A stretch of 37,719 nt of DNA. Source: Planctomycetota bacterium. Its GTDB lineage: Bacteria > Planctomycetota > Planctomycetia > Pirellulales > Pirellulaceae. The notes beneath the pieces are model-generated. The model saw only the letters and a list, made by a program, of their open reading frames with translations. It searched no databases and had not been told where the DNA came from. The translations under genes were made by a program, and so were the position numbers. Shown here one piece after another: positions 17,207 through 25,800 of the stretch. The DNA lies in assembly GCA_018970165.1 (NCBI GenBank), contig JAGWWZ010000027.1:1-37719 (forward strand), read 5' to 3'. How positions within the stretch are numbered: position 1 is the stretch's first letter; each line of letters starts with the position of its first letter.

Positions 17207-17790
17207 GATCCGGGCTCTACCTCGATCGGGGCCAGAACCATCGCATCATCGCGTTGACCGGTCCATTTCGGAAGATCCACTTTCGTTGCCAGCCATCCCG
17301 GGTGTGCGACGCGGCCGACTTTGGCGGAAGTATCACCGATCAATCGCCATCGTACCGGAGAACCGTTATCGGGAACTTCAATTCGTTCCCCTTCGCTTTG
17401 GGTTGCCAAAGGCTTGAGCCCAAACAACCGCTCGAGCGACTTGCCGGCATTCTCAAGGACCGGGCGAGCGGCTCCGCCGATCTGTGCATCGCTATAGTCG
17501 TCGAAGGACTCATTGAGCAAATCCAGGAGTCGCGAGTCCCGTTGCAGAACCATCAGCAGTGTCAACGCATCGCTTCTGCTTGGGGACGCTGTCGGAGGAG
17601 TCGCAGGTCGTTCCTCCTTGCGTGACGACTCTTGCGTGCTCACGGAAACACTTGCCGGTCCCTGCTTCGAATGTGGTCCCTTCGTCGAAACCGCTCCCTT
17701 CGGAGAGAGTGCATCACGGACGCGGTGGGCAGCATCCCTATTAAACAGAACAGCAAAGAATGCTCGAAACGCAAGTGCCATACGCATCAT
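17203..17790 (-). CDS. DUF2760 domain-containing protein
   Basis: From ATG 17790 the protein has 195 residues: a short hydrophobic segment (MALAFRAFFAVLF), a low-complexity linker rich in Ser, Thr, Pro and Lys (about 20-75), and the conserved DUF2760 domain (about 75-195). The domain is recognised by ALTLLMVLQRDSRLLDLLNE, by DDYSDAQIGGAARPVLENAG and by AHPGWLATKVDLPKW near the end. The frame is open further upstream to 17937, but the residues there are not family-like and would overlap the start of the divergent gene; ATGs at 17787 and 17781 are alternatives. No function is established for DUF2760. Its stop overlaps the beta-RFA-P synthase start by four bases, the strongest functional clue available. 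Confidence 0.8.
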   Translation of the reverse strand: MMRMALAFRAFFAVLFNRDAAHRVRDALSPKGAVSTKGPHSKQGPASVSVSTQESSRKEERPATPPTASPSRSDALTLLMVLQRDSRLLDLLNESFDDYSDAQIGGAARPVLENAGKSLERLFGLKPLATQSEGERIEVPDNGSPVRWRLIGDTSAKVGRVAHPGWLATKVDLPKWTGQRDDAMVLAPIEVEPGS

Positions 17791-17954
17791 GAACCGCGAC
17801 CGCAAAAGGTTGGAAATTATCGGCAAACGAAATGTCCGAGAGTGACTGACGCCCCGACAATATAGCGTTGCAGATGGTATATTTTGAAGTCCATCCAGAG
17901 CGAGGATTGCGGTGCTGCAGTCATTCCAGAACTGCACTTACAGGGGAACGGAGC

Positions 17955-18863
17955 GTGAAAAACCGACAAGGACGTGGCCAGCGAGACTCTTCGACAGCGC
18001 GTCGACTGCGCACCGATTTGGAGGCTTCGCGTCCCCGATCGTCGTCTCCCTCCACTCCCGCCAGGGCGGTCTCAACACCCATTAGTCCCGACAGCCCTGC
18101 CAAACTCGGGCAACTCCTCTGCCAACGACCCGAACGCTGGCGAGAACGAAACGATTGGCAAACATCGATCGCACGCGAAGTTCTCGAGCAATCGACCGTC
18201 ATGGACGGCGAAAATTTTCGCAAGATCGGGCGTCAAGATTTGGAGCGGATGGCTGAGGCCTACGACCGTTATTTTTTCGGAGGACTCTGCCTGGCCATCG
18301 CTAGATCGCATGGGATGTCGTTTCGGCTCAGTTCTCGAATGTCGCGTGCCGGAGGCAAGACAACCCGGCAAACATTCCGCGCGATCCGAAATCGTCCAGC
18401 AGCGGTACATTACGAAATCGCGCTGTCGACAAGTCTCCTCTTTCAATCTTTTCGCAAGCCTGGCGACAGGACTCGCGTATGCGGCTTGTGGTGCGATAAT
18501 CGTTTGGCAGCCATGCAACGCATTGTGGAGCATGAAATGATTCACCTATGTGAAATGCTCGTTTGGATCCATAGCGACTGCGCCGCTTCCCGATTCCAAA
18601 CCATGGCTCATCGCATGTTTGGGCACACCGAGCATCGCCATGAATTGATCACGCAACAGGAACGAGCAGCCCGAGACTTTAATATCAAGTTAGGTAGACA
18701 GGTCGTGTTTCGGGTAAACAACCAAAACCTGATTGGCATCGTCAATCGAATCACTTCTCGAGCCACAGTCCTTGTCCCCGATCCCAAAGGTCCTCGCTAC
18801 AGCGACGGCACACACTACGCCAAATACTACGTCCCGCTCGATCAACTCCGTCCCGTCGATTGA
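17955..18863 (+). CDS. SprT-like zinc metalloprotease with C-terminal barrel
   Basis: With the start at GTG 17955, after AGGGGAA at 17942-17948, the protein has 302 residues. The N-terminal 80 residues are disordered-looking and rich in Arg, Ser and Pro. A SprT-like domain follows, with the zinc motif HEMIH (H193, E194, H197) and a further histidine-rich segment (MAHRMFGHTEHRHE) that can supply the third ligand. SprT-like domains occur in DNA-protein crosslink proteases such as Spartan, but bacterial members are mostly uncharacterised. The last 55 residues (VVFRVNNQNLIGIVNRITSR, then YYVPLDQLRPV) look like a small SH3/KOW-type barrel of the kind that binds nucleic acid. It is divergent from the DUF2760 gene with 164 bases between starts. 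An earlier start (17868 or 17874) is possible. Confidence 0.75.
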   Translation: MKNRQGRGQRDSSTARRLRTDLEASRPRSSSPSTPARAVSTPISPDSPAKLGQLLCQRPERWRERNDWQTSIAREVLEQSTVMDGENFRKIGRQDLERMAEAYDRYFFGGLCLAIARSHGMSFRLSSRMSRAGGKTTRQTFRAIRNRPAAVHYEIALSTSLLFQSFRKPGDRTRVCGLWCDNRLAAMQRIVEHEMIHLCEMLVWIHSDCAASRFQTMAHRMFGHTEHRHELITQQERAARDFNIKLGRQVVFRVNNQNLIGIVNRITSRATVLVPDPKGPRYSDGTHYAKYYVPLDQLRPVD

Positions 18864-18909
18864 AACAGCCCATGGAAGCAACCGTATTCTCTTTTGAAAA
18901 CATGAGCGA

Positions 18910-19908
18910 ATGAGAAGTCTGACCATACTCGAGGGACAAGCCAACACCGAAGCGTTCGTCGCTTATCTCTTGACACAAAATATCTCGACGCACGTCGAAC
19001 CGTCCGATAACGACAAGACCCGTTGGGAAGTCTGGATACGGGACGAGGACAAACTCCCTCAAGCCCAACAGGAACTCCATCAGTTCCTAGCCGATCCGGG
19101 GAACCCTCGTTATCAACAAGCGGTCCGCGATGCCCGATCGATTCTCAAGGAGCAACGGGAGCAGGCCGCCGCGCGGCAACGAAACATCCAAACTCCCAGG
19201 GAGATCTCTCGAAATTCCATGTTCGGAGGGGTACTTCCGCCCCTGACACTGACCCTGATCATCCTTTGCTCCGTATTGAGTGTTGTCTCCGACTTCGCGA
19301 AACCGAAACCTACAAGCCCACTCGGAAACTCCATCGTCAAGCAACTGATGTTCGCCGACATGGTGAAGTACGAACGGACCAAGGATCCAGCGGTATCGCT
19401 GAAGGATTATCAATGGTGGCGGGTTCTGACTCCGATGTTTCTCCACGGACATCCCTTTCACCTAATCATGAACATGCTCGCCCTGGCCTCCCTCGGTCGC
19501 ATCGCAGAACGTCTCGAAGGCTCCAAGCGTTACTTCGTGTTGATCATCGCCCTGGCAATCGGTTCCCATTTGCCACAAGGACTTTTGCCTCAAAACCTTT
19601 TTGGTATCCAAGGGCTCTCCGGCTCCCCGTCGTTCGTTGGAATCTCAGGAGTGGTCCTCGGACTCTTTGGATATATCGCTACCAAAACTTATTTAAGACG
19701 AGACATCGGATTCACCCTCTCACCCACCTCCTACTTCATGGTGGGCTTGATCCTCTTTCTCGGTTTCGCAGGAGATATCGCGGGGACCGGAGGGGCAGGA
19801 GGGATGAAGATGGCGAACTTCGCACACCTGGGTGGCTTGATCACTGGAATCGTGATCGGTTGGTTGATGAGCAACCCTTCTTTCGATCGACGTCGCAGAG
19901 AGTCGTAA
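18910..19908 (+). CDS. Rhomboid family intramembrane serine protease (GlpG-like)
   Basis: The 332-residue protein has a cytoplasmic N-terminal domain of about 65 residues (LTILEGQANTEAFVAYLLTQ, then WEVWIRDEDKLPQAQQELHQ), like the GlpG N-terminal domain that handles DUF2007-type folds. A charged linker and a six-helix rhomboid core follow. The core shows WWRVLTPMFLHGHPFHLIMN (rhomboid loop 1 and the HxxxN motif), the catalytic serine S246 in GISG, and the catalytic histidine H306 in NFAHLGG. The active site is therefore intact, and the protein should cleave transmembrane substrates within the inner membrane. The start ATG 18910 lies 46 bases after the SprT-like gene, on the same strand. Substrates are unknown. 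Confidence 0.93.
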   Translation: MRSLTILEGQANTEAFVAYLLTQNISTHVEPSDNDKTRWEVWIRDEDKLPQAQQELHQFLADPGNPRYQQAVRDARSILKEQREQAAARQRNIQTPREISRNSMFGGVLPPLTLTLIILCSVLSVVSDFAKPKPTSPLGNSIVKQLMFADMVKYERTKDPAVSLKDYQWWRVLTPMFLHGHPFHLIMNMLALASLGRIAERLEGSKRYFVLIIALAIGSHLPQGLLPQNLFGIQGLSGSPSFVGISGVVLGLFGYIATKTYLRRDIGFTLSPTSYFMVGLILFLGFAGDIAGTGGAGGMKMANFAHLGGLITGIVIGWLMSNPSFDRRRRES

Positions 19909-19915
19909 TAACTAT

Positions 19916-19938
19916 TGCTGCCGACTAATGCTGCCGAC
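19916..19938. repeat. Short direct repeat at the rhomboid/receiver junction
   Basis: TGCTGCCGAC occurs at 19916-19925 and again at 19929-19938, a 13-base period. The second copy encodes the last residues of the minus-strand receiver protein and the first overlaps its stop, so this looks like a small tandem duplication at the gene end. Confidence 0.45.
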
Positions 19939-20314
19939 CGTAGGTGGCTTCCAACAGACGGCGAATGGCATCGACCATCGCGCTGATGGAGAACGGTTTG
20001 GGTAAGATTGCCTCGGCTCCGAGTTCCTGCGCTCGAGCGATGATTCCATCGTCAAGCTTTGCCGACATCAGGATGCATGGCAAGCGTGGAGTTCGGTCGC
20101 GAATGGACTGAAGAACTCCCAATCCATCCAAGCGAGGCATATGCACATCGAAGAGTGCCAAGTGGATACCCCCATGCTCGATCACCTGCAATGCCTCCAT
20201 CCCGTCGCATGCCAAACGGGTGCGAAAGCCCTTGCGAGACAGAGCATCTCCAAGCGTCGCGCGAAACGCGTCGTCGTCATCGGTGATCAACAGTTGATGG
20301 TCAGTCCATTGCAT
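19925..20314 (-). CDS. Stand-alone response regulator receiver protein
   Basis: The 129-residue protein is a single CheY-like receiver domain with no output domain. The acidic pocket is D12-D15 (TDDDD), the phospho-acceptor is D56 in LFDVHMPRLDG, the switch Ser is S84 in ILMSAK, and the conserved Lys is K106 in LPKPFS. All key residues are intact, so it should be phosphorylated by a histidine kinase or phosphotransfer protein, but none is encoded nearby. It is divergent from bioF and convergent with the rhomboid gene, with 16 bases between stops. Signal and target are unknown. Confidence 0.93.
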   Translation of the reverse strand: MQWTDHQLLITDDDDAFRATLGDALSRKGFRTRLACDGMEALQVIEHGGIHLALFDVHMPRLDGLGVLQSIRDRTPRLPCILMSAKLDDGIIARAQELGAEAILPKPFSISAMVDAIRRLLEATYGRQH

Positions 20315-20346
20315 GGCACAACAATCGGCTTCACAATAGGTGCTTT

Positions 20347-20364
20347 GGCCGGTCTTTTCCGGCC
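20347..20364. repeat. Perfect GC-rich inverted repeat between receiver gene and bioF
   Basis: GGCCGG (20347-20352), a six-base loop and CCGGCC (20359-20364) form a perfect hairpin in the divergent spacer between the receiver gene (start 20314) and bioF (start 20435). No T run follows on either strand, so an operator or leader hairpin is as likely as a terminator. Confidence 0.4.
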
Positions 20365-20434
20365 CTGTCGAATTATCGCTTACAGTCCGTTACGAATCAA
20401 ACCCGGTTTCCCGAGGTTGGTTCTCTAGGTTGCC

Positions 20435-21616
20435 GTGCCAAACCCAAAATCCGCATATTCCGACTTTTGGCTCGATCTGGCGGCGGATGTCAGCCACCGA
20501 GAAGCCATCGGTCTCAAGCGACAGTTGGCACTCTCCGAGCCCGAATCCCCCAGGACCATTCGCCGAAACGGCCTTTCCTTGGTCCACTTCGGCTCCAACG
20601 ACTATCTCTCCCTGGCATGGCATCCCGAAGTTCGCCAAGCCCTGATCAGCACCTCCCAGGGGCCCCGCGTCGGCTCATCCGCCAGTCCCCTGATCGCGGG
20701 AGGAGCAAAACAATACCAACAACTTACCGAAACCCTCGCCCGCTGGGAACAGACCGATCGGGCGATGGTATTCTCCAGCGGCTACGCTGCCAACATCGGC
20801 ACGATTGCCGCACTCGCTTCCAAAGAAGATGCAATTGTCAGCGACTCGCTTAATCATGCATGCCTGATCGATGGCTGCCGCCTGTCGCGAGCCGCTGTGC
20901 ACATCTATCCCCACGCAGATATGGCGGCTCTGAAAACCACACTTTCTGAGTTGCGGCACATGTATCGAAGAACCTTCGTTGTGACCGACACCGTCTTCAG
21001 CATGGATGGGGATATCGCGCCGGTCTTTGAGATTCAAGAACTCTGTCAGCAATACGATGCGATGGCGGTTGCCGATGAAGCCCATGCGAGCGGGGTCCTC
21101 GGCGAGCAGGGCCGCGGTGTCGCATGCGGTCCTGGAATCGAGACAACACGTTGGATACGGACCGGTACACTGAGTAAAGCGATCGGCTGTAGTGGCGGTT
21201 TTGTCGCTGGCCCGACAGTGCTGATCGAGTGGTTGACGCAGTATGCTCGCTCATGGATTTACTCGACTGCACCTCCATCGGCGGTACTGGCAGCAGCATC
21301 GCGCGCTGTCGAACTCGCGAGTGAGATGGATTTGCAGCGACAGCAATTGGGCACCCGGAGCCTCTCGCTGCGAGAATCGCTCCGTTCGCTCGGCTTCTCG
21401 ACCCGGTTCGATGCTACACCTATCGTTCCGATCTATTTTCAGAGTCCCGAGGAAGTGCTCGCAATTTCAAAACGTCTGATCGAAGCTGGCTTTTTTGTCC
21501 CGGCCATCCGACCTCCCACCGTGCCACGAGGGACAGCGATGCTCCGCGTCAGCTTGACCGCCTCTCATACTGACGAAGATACGCAGGGGTTGCTCGAGGC
21601 CCTTAAAAAACTGTGA
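20435..21616 (+). CDS. bioF: 8-amino-7-oxononanoate synthase
   Basis: This 393-residue protein is a PLP-dependent alpha-oxoamine synthase that joins pimeloyl-ACP (or -CoA) with L-alanine in biotin synthesis. It shows FGSNDYLSLAWHPEV, the glycine-rich GSSASPLIAGG, SSGYAANIGTIAAL, the PLP aspartate-histidine segment DEAHASG (214-220), and the Schiff-base lysine K248 in TGTLSKAIG. The C-terminal PAIRPPTVPRGTAMLRVSLT is typical of BioF rather than of glycine C-acetyltransferase or serine palmitoyltransferase, which are the main alternatives. The start is GTG 20435 after AGGT; no ATG alternative is near. No other biotin gene is adjacent. Confidence 0.9.
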   Translation: MPNPKSAYSDFWLDLAADVSHREAIGLKRQLALSEPESPRTIRRNGLSLVHFGSNDYLSLAWHPEVRQALISTSQGPRVGSSASPLIAGGAKQYQQLTETLARWEQTDRAMVFSSGYAANIGTIAALASKEDAIVSDSLNHACLIDGCRLSRAAVHIYPHADMAALKTTLSELRHMYRRTFVVTDTVFSMDGDIAPVFEIQELCQQYDAMAVADEAHASGVLGEQGRGVACGPGIETTRWIRTGTLSKAIGCSGGFVAGPTVLIEWLTQYARSWIYSTAPPSAVLAAASRAVELASEMDLQRQQLGTRSLSLRESLRSLGFSTRFDATPIVPIYFQSPEEVLAISKRLIEAGFFVPAIRPPTVPRGTAMLRVSLTASHTDEDTQGLLEALKKL

Positions 21617-21676
21617 TTCCGCCGCTGTCGCTCGACTTTCCACCCCCTCTGCAACCTGTTCGATAAGGGGTTTGTA

Positions 21677-21685
21677 TGCTACAAC
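21677..21685 (+). promoter_or_regulatory. Candidate extended -10 promoter upstream of trxB
   Basis: TGCTACAAC has the TGn extension and four of six -10 bases, about 100 bases before the trxB start. No good -35 box is seen. A closely similar TGCTACAAT precedes the sulfatase gene at 29121-29129. Confidence 0.3.
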
Positions 21686-21786
21686 GGAATTCGGATCCGA
21701 GTATGGAAACGAACCTTAACGAGTGATCCACGCTGAGCAAAAAACCGTTTCAAAAACCCTCTTTCTCCAAAATTGATCCATACAGC

Positions 21787-22857
21787 ATGAGCAATGCCGA
21801 AAACTGCATCATCATCGGGAGTGGCCCAGCCGGGTGGTCTGCCGCGATTTACGCAGCCCGAGCCAACCTGAAACCCCTCCTGTTCGAGGGTGCGATGACC
21901 GAGGAAAACCGGGTCATGGGGCGATTCCCCATGGGGCAGTTGGCCCAGACTACGGAAGTCGAGAACTACGCCGGCTTCCCCTCCGGCAAACTGAAGGAGT
22001 TCCTTGAGTCCGCGATCAATCCGAGTCGCCAATACATGTTTCCTCCGGTCGAAGAACACGCTCACGCAGTGACCGGTCCCGAACTGATGGAATTGATGCG
22101 GCAACAAGCGGTCAATTTTGGGACTCGCATCATCACCGACGATATCGTGAGCGTCGATTTTTCCCGACGGCCTTTGCTCCTACATACCAGCGAGAACGGC
22201 AGCTTTGAAACTCACACCGTGATTCTCGCCACCGGTGCAAGTGCGAATTACCTAGGCTTGCCCAGCGAAGAAAAGTTTCGCAACAAAGGGGTCAGCGCCT
22301 GTGCAGTATGCGATGGGGCCTTGCCTCGATTTCGAAACAAGCCGCTCGTTGTTGTCGGAGGGGGAGATTCCGCCGTCGAGGAAGCCAGCTACCTGACCAA
22401 GTATGCATCAAAGGTCTACATGATCTTGCGCCGTGGCGAGATGCGCGCTAGCAAGATCATGCAACAGCGAGCGTTCGATAATCCCAAGATCGAACTGGTC
22501 AAGTACTCAGTAGTGGATGAGGTTCTTGGCGACGATGTAGATCCACGCATCGGCGTGACGGGTGTCCGCATCCGTCATGTCGAGAGCAAGGAGACTCGCG
22601 TTCTGGATGCTACCGGCATGTTCTTGGCGATCGGCCATACACCGAATACCAAGTTCCTCGGCAACCAAGTGGAAACTCGCGAGAACGGATACATCGCTTG
22701 GAAGCAGCCCTACCGCACGATCACCAGTGTCGAGGGTGTCTTCGCCGCTGGCGATGTCGCCGACGATTATTATCGCCAAGCCATCACCTCGGCAGGAACG
22801 GGATGCATGGCGGCTCTCGATGCCGAGCGATACTTGGCCAGCGCTGGCATCCACTAG
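21787..22857 (+). CDS. trxB: Thioredoxin-disulfide reductase with an internal insertion
   Basis: The 356-residue flavoprotein reduces thioredoxin with NADPH. It has the FAD motif [10 protein letters not shown] (11-20), the redox pair C172 and C175 in [11 protein letters not shown], the second nucleotide motif [10 protein letters not shown] (191-200), the arginine cluster LRRGEMRAS near 225, and the C-terminal FAD motif FAAGDVADD. Typical TrxB has 310-320 residues. The extra length is mainly an insertion of about 25-30 residues between the [10 protein letters not shown] segment (58-67) and TGPELMELM (96-104), which are normally almost adjacent. The cysteines and both nucleotide sites are intact, so it should be active. 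The tandem uvrA gene begins 16 bases after its stop and is probably co-transcribed. Confidence 0.92.
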   Translation: MSNAENCIIIGSGPAGWSAAIYAARANLKPLLFEGAMTEENRVMGRFPMGQLAQTTEVENYAGFPSGKLKEFLESAINPSRQYMFPPVEEHAHAVTGPELMELMRQQAVNFGTRIITDDIVSVDFSRRPLLLHTSENGSFETHTVILATGASANYLGLPSEEKFRNKGVSACAVCDGALPRFRNKPLVVVGGGDSAVEEASYLTKYASKVYMILRRGEMRASKIMQQRAFDNPKIELVKYSVVDEVLGDDVDPRIGVTGVRIRHVESKETRVLDATGMFLAIGHTPNTKFLGNQVETRENGYIAWKQPYRTITSVEGVFAAGDVADDYYRQAITSAGTGCMAALDAERYLASAGIH

Positions 22858-22873
22858 AGGCGAGTTGCACACG

Positions 22874-25800
22874 GTGAACGTTCCGATCGATCCCGGCCAG
22901 CTTCCGATCGTTGTCCGCGGAGCCCGCGAACACAACCTAAAGAACGTCGATCTCGTTCTACCTCGCAACCAGTTCATCTGCTTCACCGGTGTCAGTGGCA
23001 GCGGCAAGTCATCGCTTGCGTTCGATACGCTCTACGCAGAGGGGCAGCGCCGCTACATCGAAAGCCTGTCGACATACGCTCGGCAGTTCGTCGGACAACT
23101 TCCCAAGCCCGATGTCGATCTCCTTTCGGGTCTTTCCCCCGCTATCTCGATCAGCCAGAAATCGACCGGTCACAACCCCCGTTCCACCGTAGGGACGATT
23201 ACCGAGTTGACCGATTTTCTACGTGTCTTGTTCGCGCGATGCGGCACAGGATTTTGCCCGCGATGCGATTCGCAGATCACCAGTCAAACCCGTGATCAAA
23301 TGGTGGAACGGATCGCAACGCTCGATCCGAACGTCACCTACCTCTTTCTCGCTCCGGTGGTTCGCGGCCAAAAAGGGGAGCACAAGGACCTACTCGAAGA
23401 CCTCCGACGCGCTGGCTTCAATCGCGCGCGAGTCGATGGCACCATCATCTCGCTAAGCGATTCGATTGTTCTGGAACGCTATAACAAACACGACATCGAA
23501 CTGATCGTCGACCGAATCGCGGTCGGACAATCGAGCCGTCAACGGATCGCGGAAGCGGTCGACCAAGCCCTTCGCTTCGGCGAAGGAACCATGCTGCTGT
23601 CCCCCTTGATCCTCAAGTCCTCGCTGCAATCCGGTGCAAATGCAGACGATGAATCCCTCGAAGGTCAGGAAACGAAGGCTCCTCGAAAGACAAAAAAGAA
23701 AGCTTCGCGCGAGCAGGCTGCCGAACTCGGTCCAGCCTCAACCTCCAAAGATCAATTCATCTCCGATCCCCGAAGAGATATCGTCTTCTCGCAATCTTAC
23801 GCTTGTGCCAAGTGTGGAGTTTCGTATCCGCCCCCGACTCCGCAATTGCTCAGCTTCAACTCCCCGCAGGGTGCGTGCCCCGATTGCGAAGGTCTGGGAT
23901 ACAACCAACGTTTCGCTGAGGACCTGCTGATCACCGATGCGTCGATCTCCGTCAAGAACGGTGCGATCGAATTGATCGGCAAACTCTCCAACATGGCCAA
24001 ATGGATGCGGAAGGCCATCTCGACCTACAGCAAACTGATCACCTATCGGCTCAAGGCGAAGAAGGACTTAATCACGGTTCCGGTTGAGCAATGGAGCAAC
24101 GAAGAACGACGCGCGATCCTGCACGGTCTTCCTCCCTTGCAAGTCGCATGCACTCGTGCGGGATCGCGGACCGGTGTGTTCTCCGGAATCTGCAACGAGT
24201 TGCTCGACATCTATCGCCAAACAACAAACCCCATGTTCAAGGCTCGCTTTGAGAAATTCATGCGAGTCGACCTGTGCGGCGAATGCGAAGGGACCCGACT
24301 CAATCCCCAGGCTCGAACCCTGCGTATCAAGTCCAAGGCAAAAGCGTTTCGGTCCAAGCCTTGGATGTCGATCGGGGATGTCTCCCAACTATCGATCGAA
24401 CAGGCGAGCGATTTTTTCTCGTCGATTGAACTCGATGCCACGCAGGCAGTGATCGCGACCGAAGCGATTAAGGAAGTGCGATTGCGGCTCCAGTTCCTCC
24501 TCGATGTGGGACTCGGATACCTGTCGCTCGATCGCACGGCACCGACACTCTCGGGTGGCGAGTCACAACGCATTCGACTGGCGAGCCAAATCGGAGCTGG
24601 ACTGGTCGGTGTTCTTTATGTTCTCGACGAGCCATCGATCGGACTTCACCCGCGAGATAACGATCGTCTCCTCTCCTCCCTCAAACGTCTGCGCGACTTA
24701 GGGAATACGTTGATCGTTGTTGAACATGACGAAGACACGATGCGAGCGGCCGATACCCTTGTCGATTTCGGACCGGGACCCGGCGTTCGGGGCGGTGAGT
24801 TGATTGCGATCGGTCCCTTGGAAGAAATCGCGAAGAATAAGAAAAGCTTGACCGGCGATTTCCTCTCACGGCGTTCGGTGATCGATCGGCCAAAGGCTCG
24901 GCGCAAAGGGAGCGGCAAGAGCCTGCGACTCCTCGGCTGCGCCCACAATAATCTCCAAGGGATCGATGTCGATTTCCCTCTTGGTTGCCTGATCGCGGTC
25001 ACGGGGGTCAGCGGCAGCGGCAAGAGTTCGCTGGTAACCGACATCCTTACCCCGGCACTGCGCAACGCCCTCAATCGAGCCGACGACACGCCCGGCAAAC
25101 ACCGAGGTATCGAAGGGCTCGAACATCTCGACAAAATCATCGATATCGATCAGAGCCCCATCGGCCGAACCCCGCGCAGCAATCCCGCAACCTACACCAA
25201 AGTCTTCGATGAGATTCGCGATCTGTTTTCAGAACTTCCCGAAAGCAGACGGCGAGGATTTGAAAAAGGAGTTTTCAGCTTCAATACCGAACATGGACGC
25301 TGCAGCGCCTGCGAAGGACACGGCGCGATTCGTCTCGATATGGAGTTCCTCGCCGATCTATGGGTCCCCTGCACGGCCTGCGAAGGAAAACGATACGACC
25401 GAGCTACGTTGCAAGTGCTCTTCAAAGGCAAATCGATCGCCGATTGCCTCGATCTCGATATCCAACAAGCCCTCGAGCATTTCTCGGCATTCCCGAAGAT
25501 CGTCGATAAACTGCAAACACTCAGCGATGTTGGTCTCGAGTACTTGAAACTCGGTCAACCCTCTCCCACTCTTTCGGGAGGCGAAGCCCAGCGGATCAAA
25601 CTCTCCAGGGAACTGTGCAAACGATCGACAGGCAGAACGTTGTATGTGCTCGATGAACCCACCACGGGTCTCCACTTTCACGACATCAATCTGCTGCTTC
25701 GCGTCCTGCAAAGCCTCGTCGATCGCGGCAACACCGTCGTCGTCGTCGAGCACAATCTTGATCTCATCCAAGCCGCCGACTGGATCATCGACTTGGGGCC

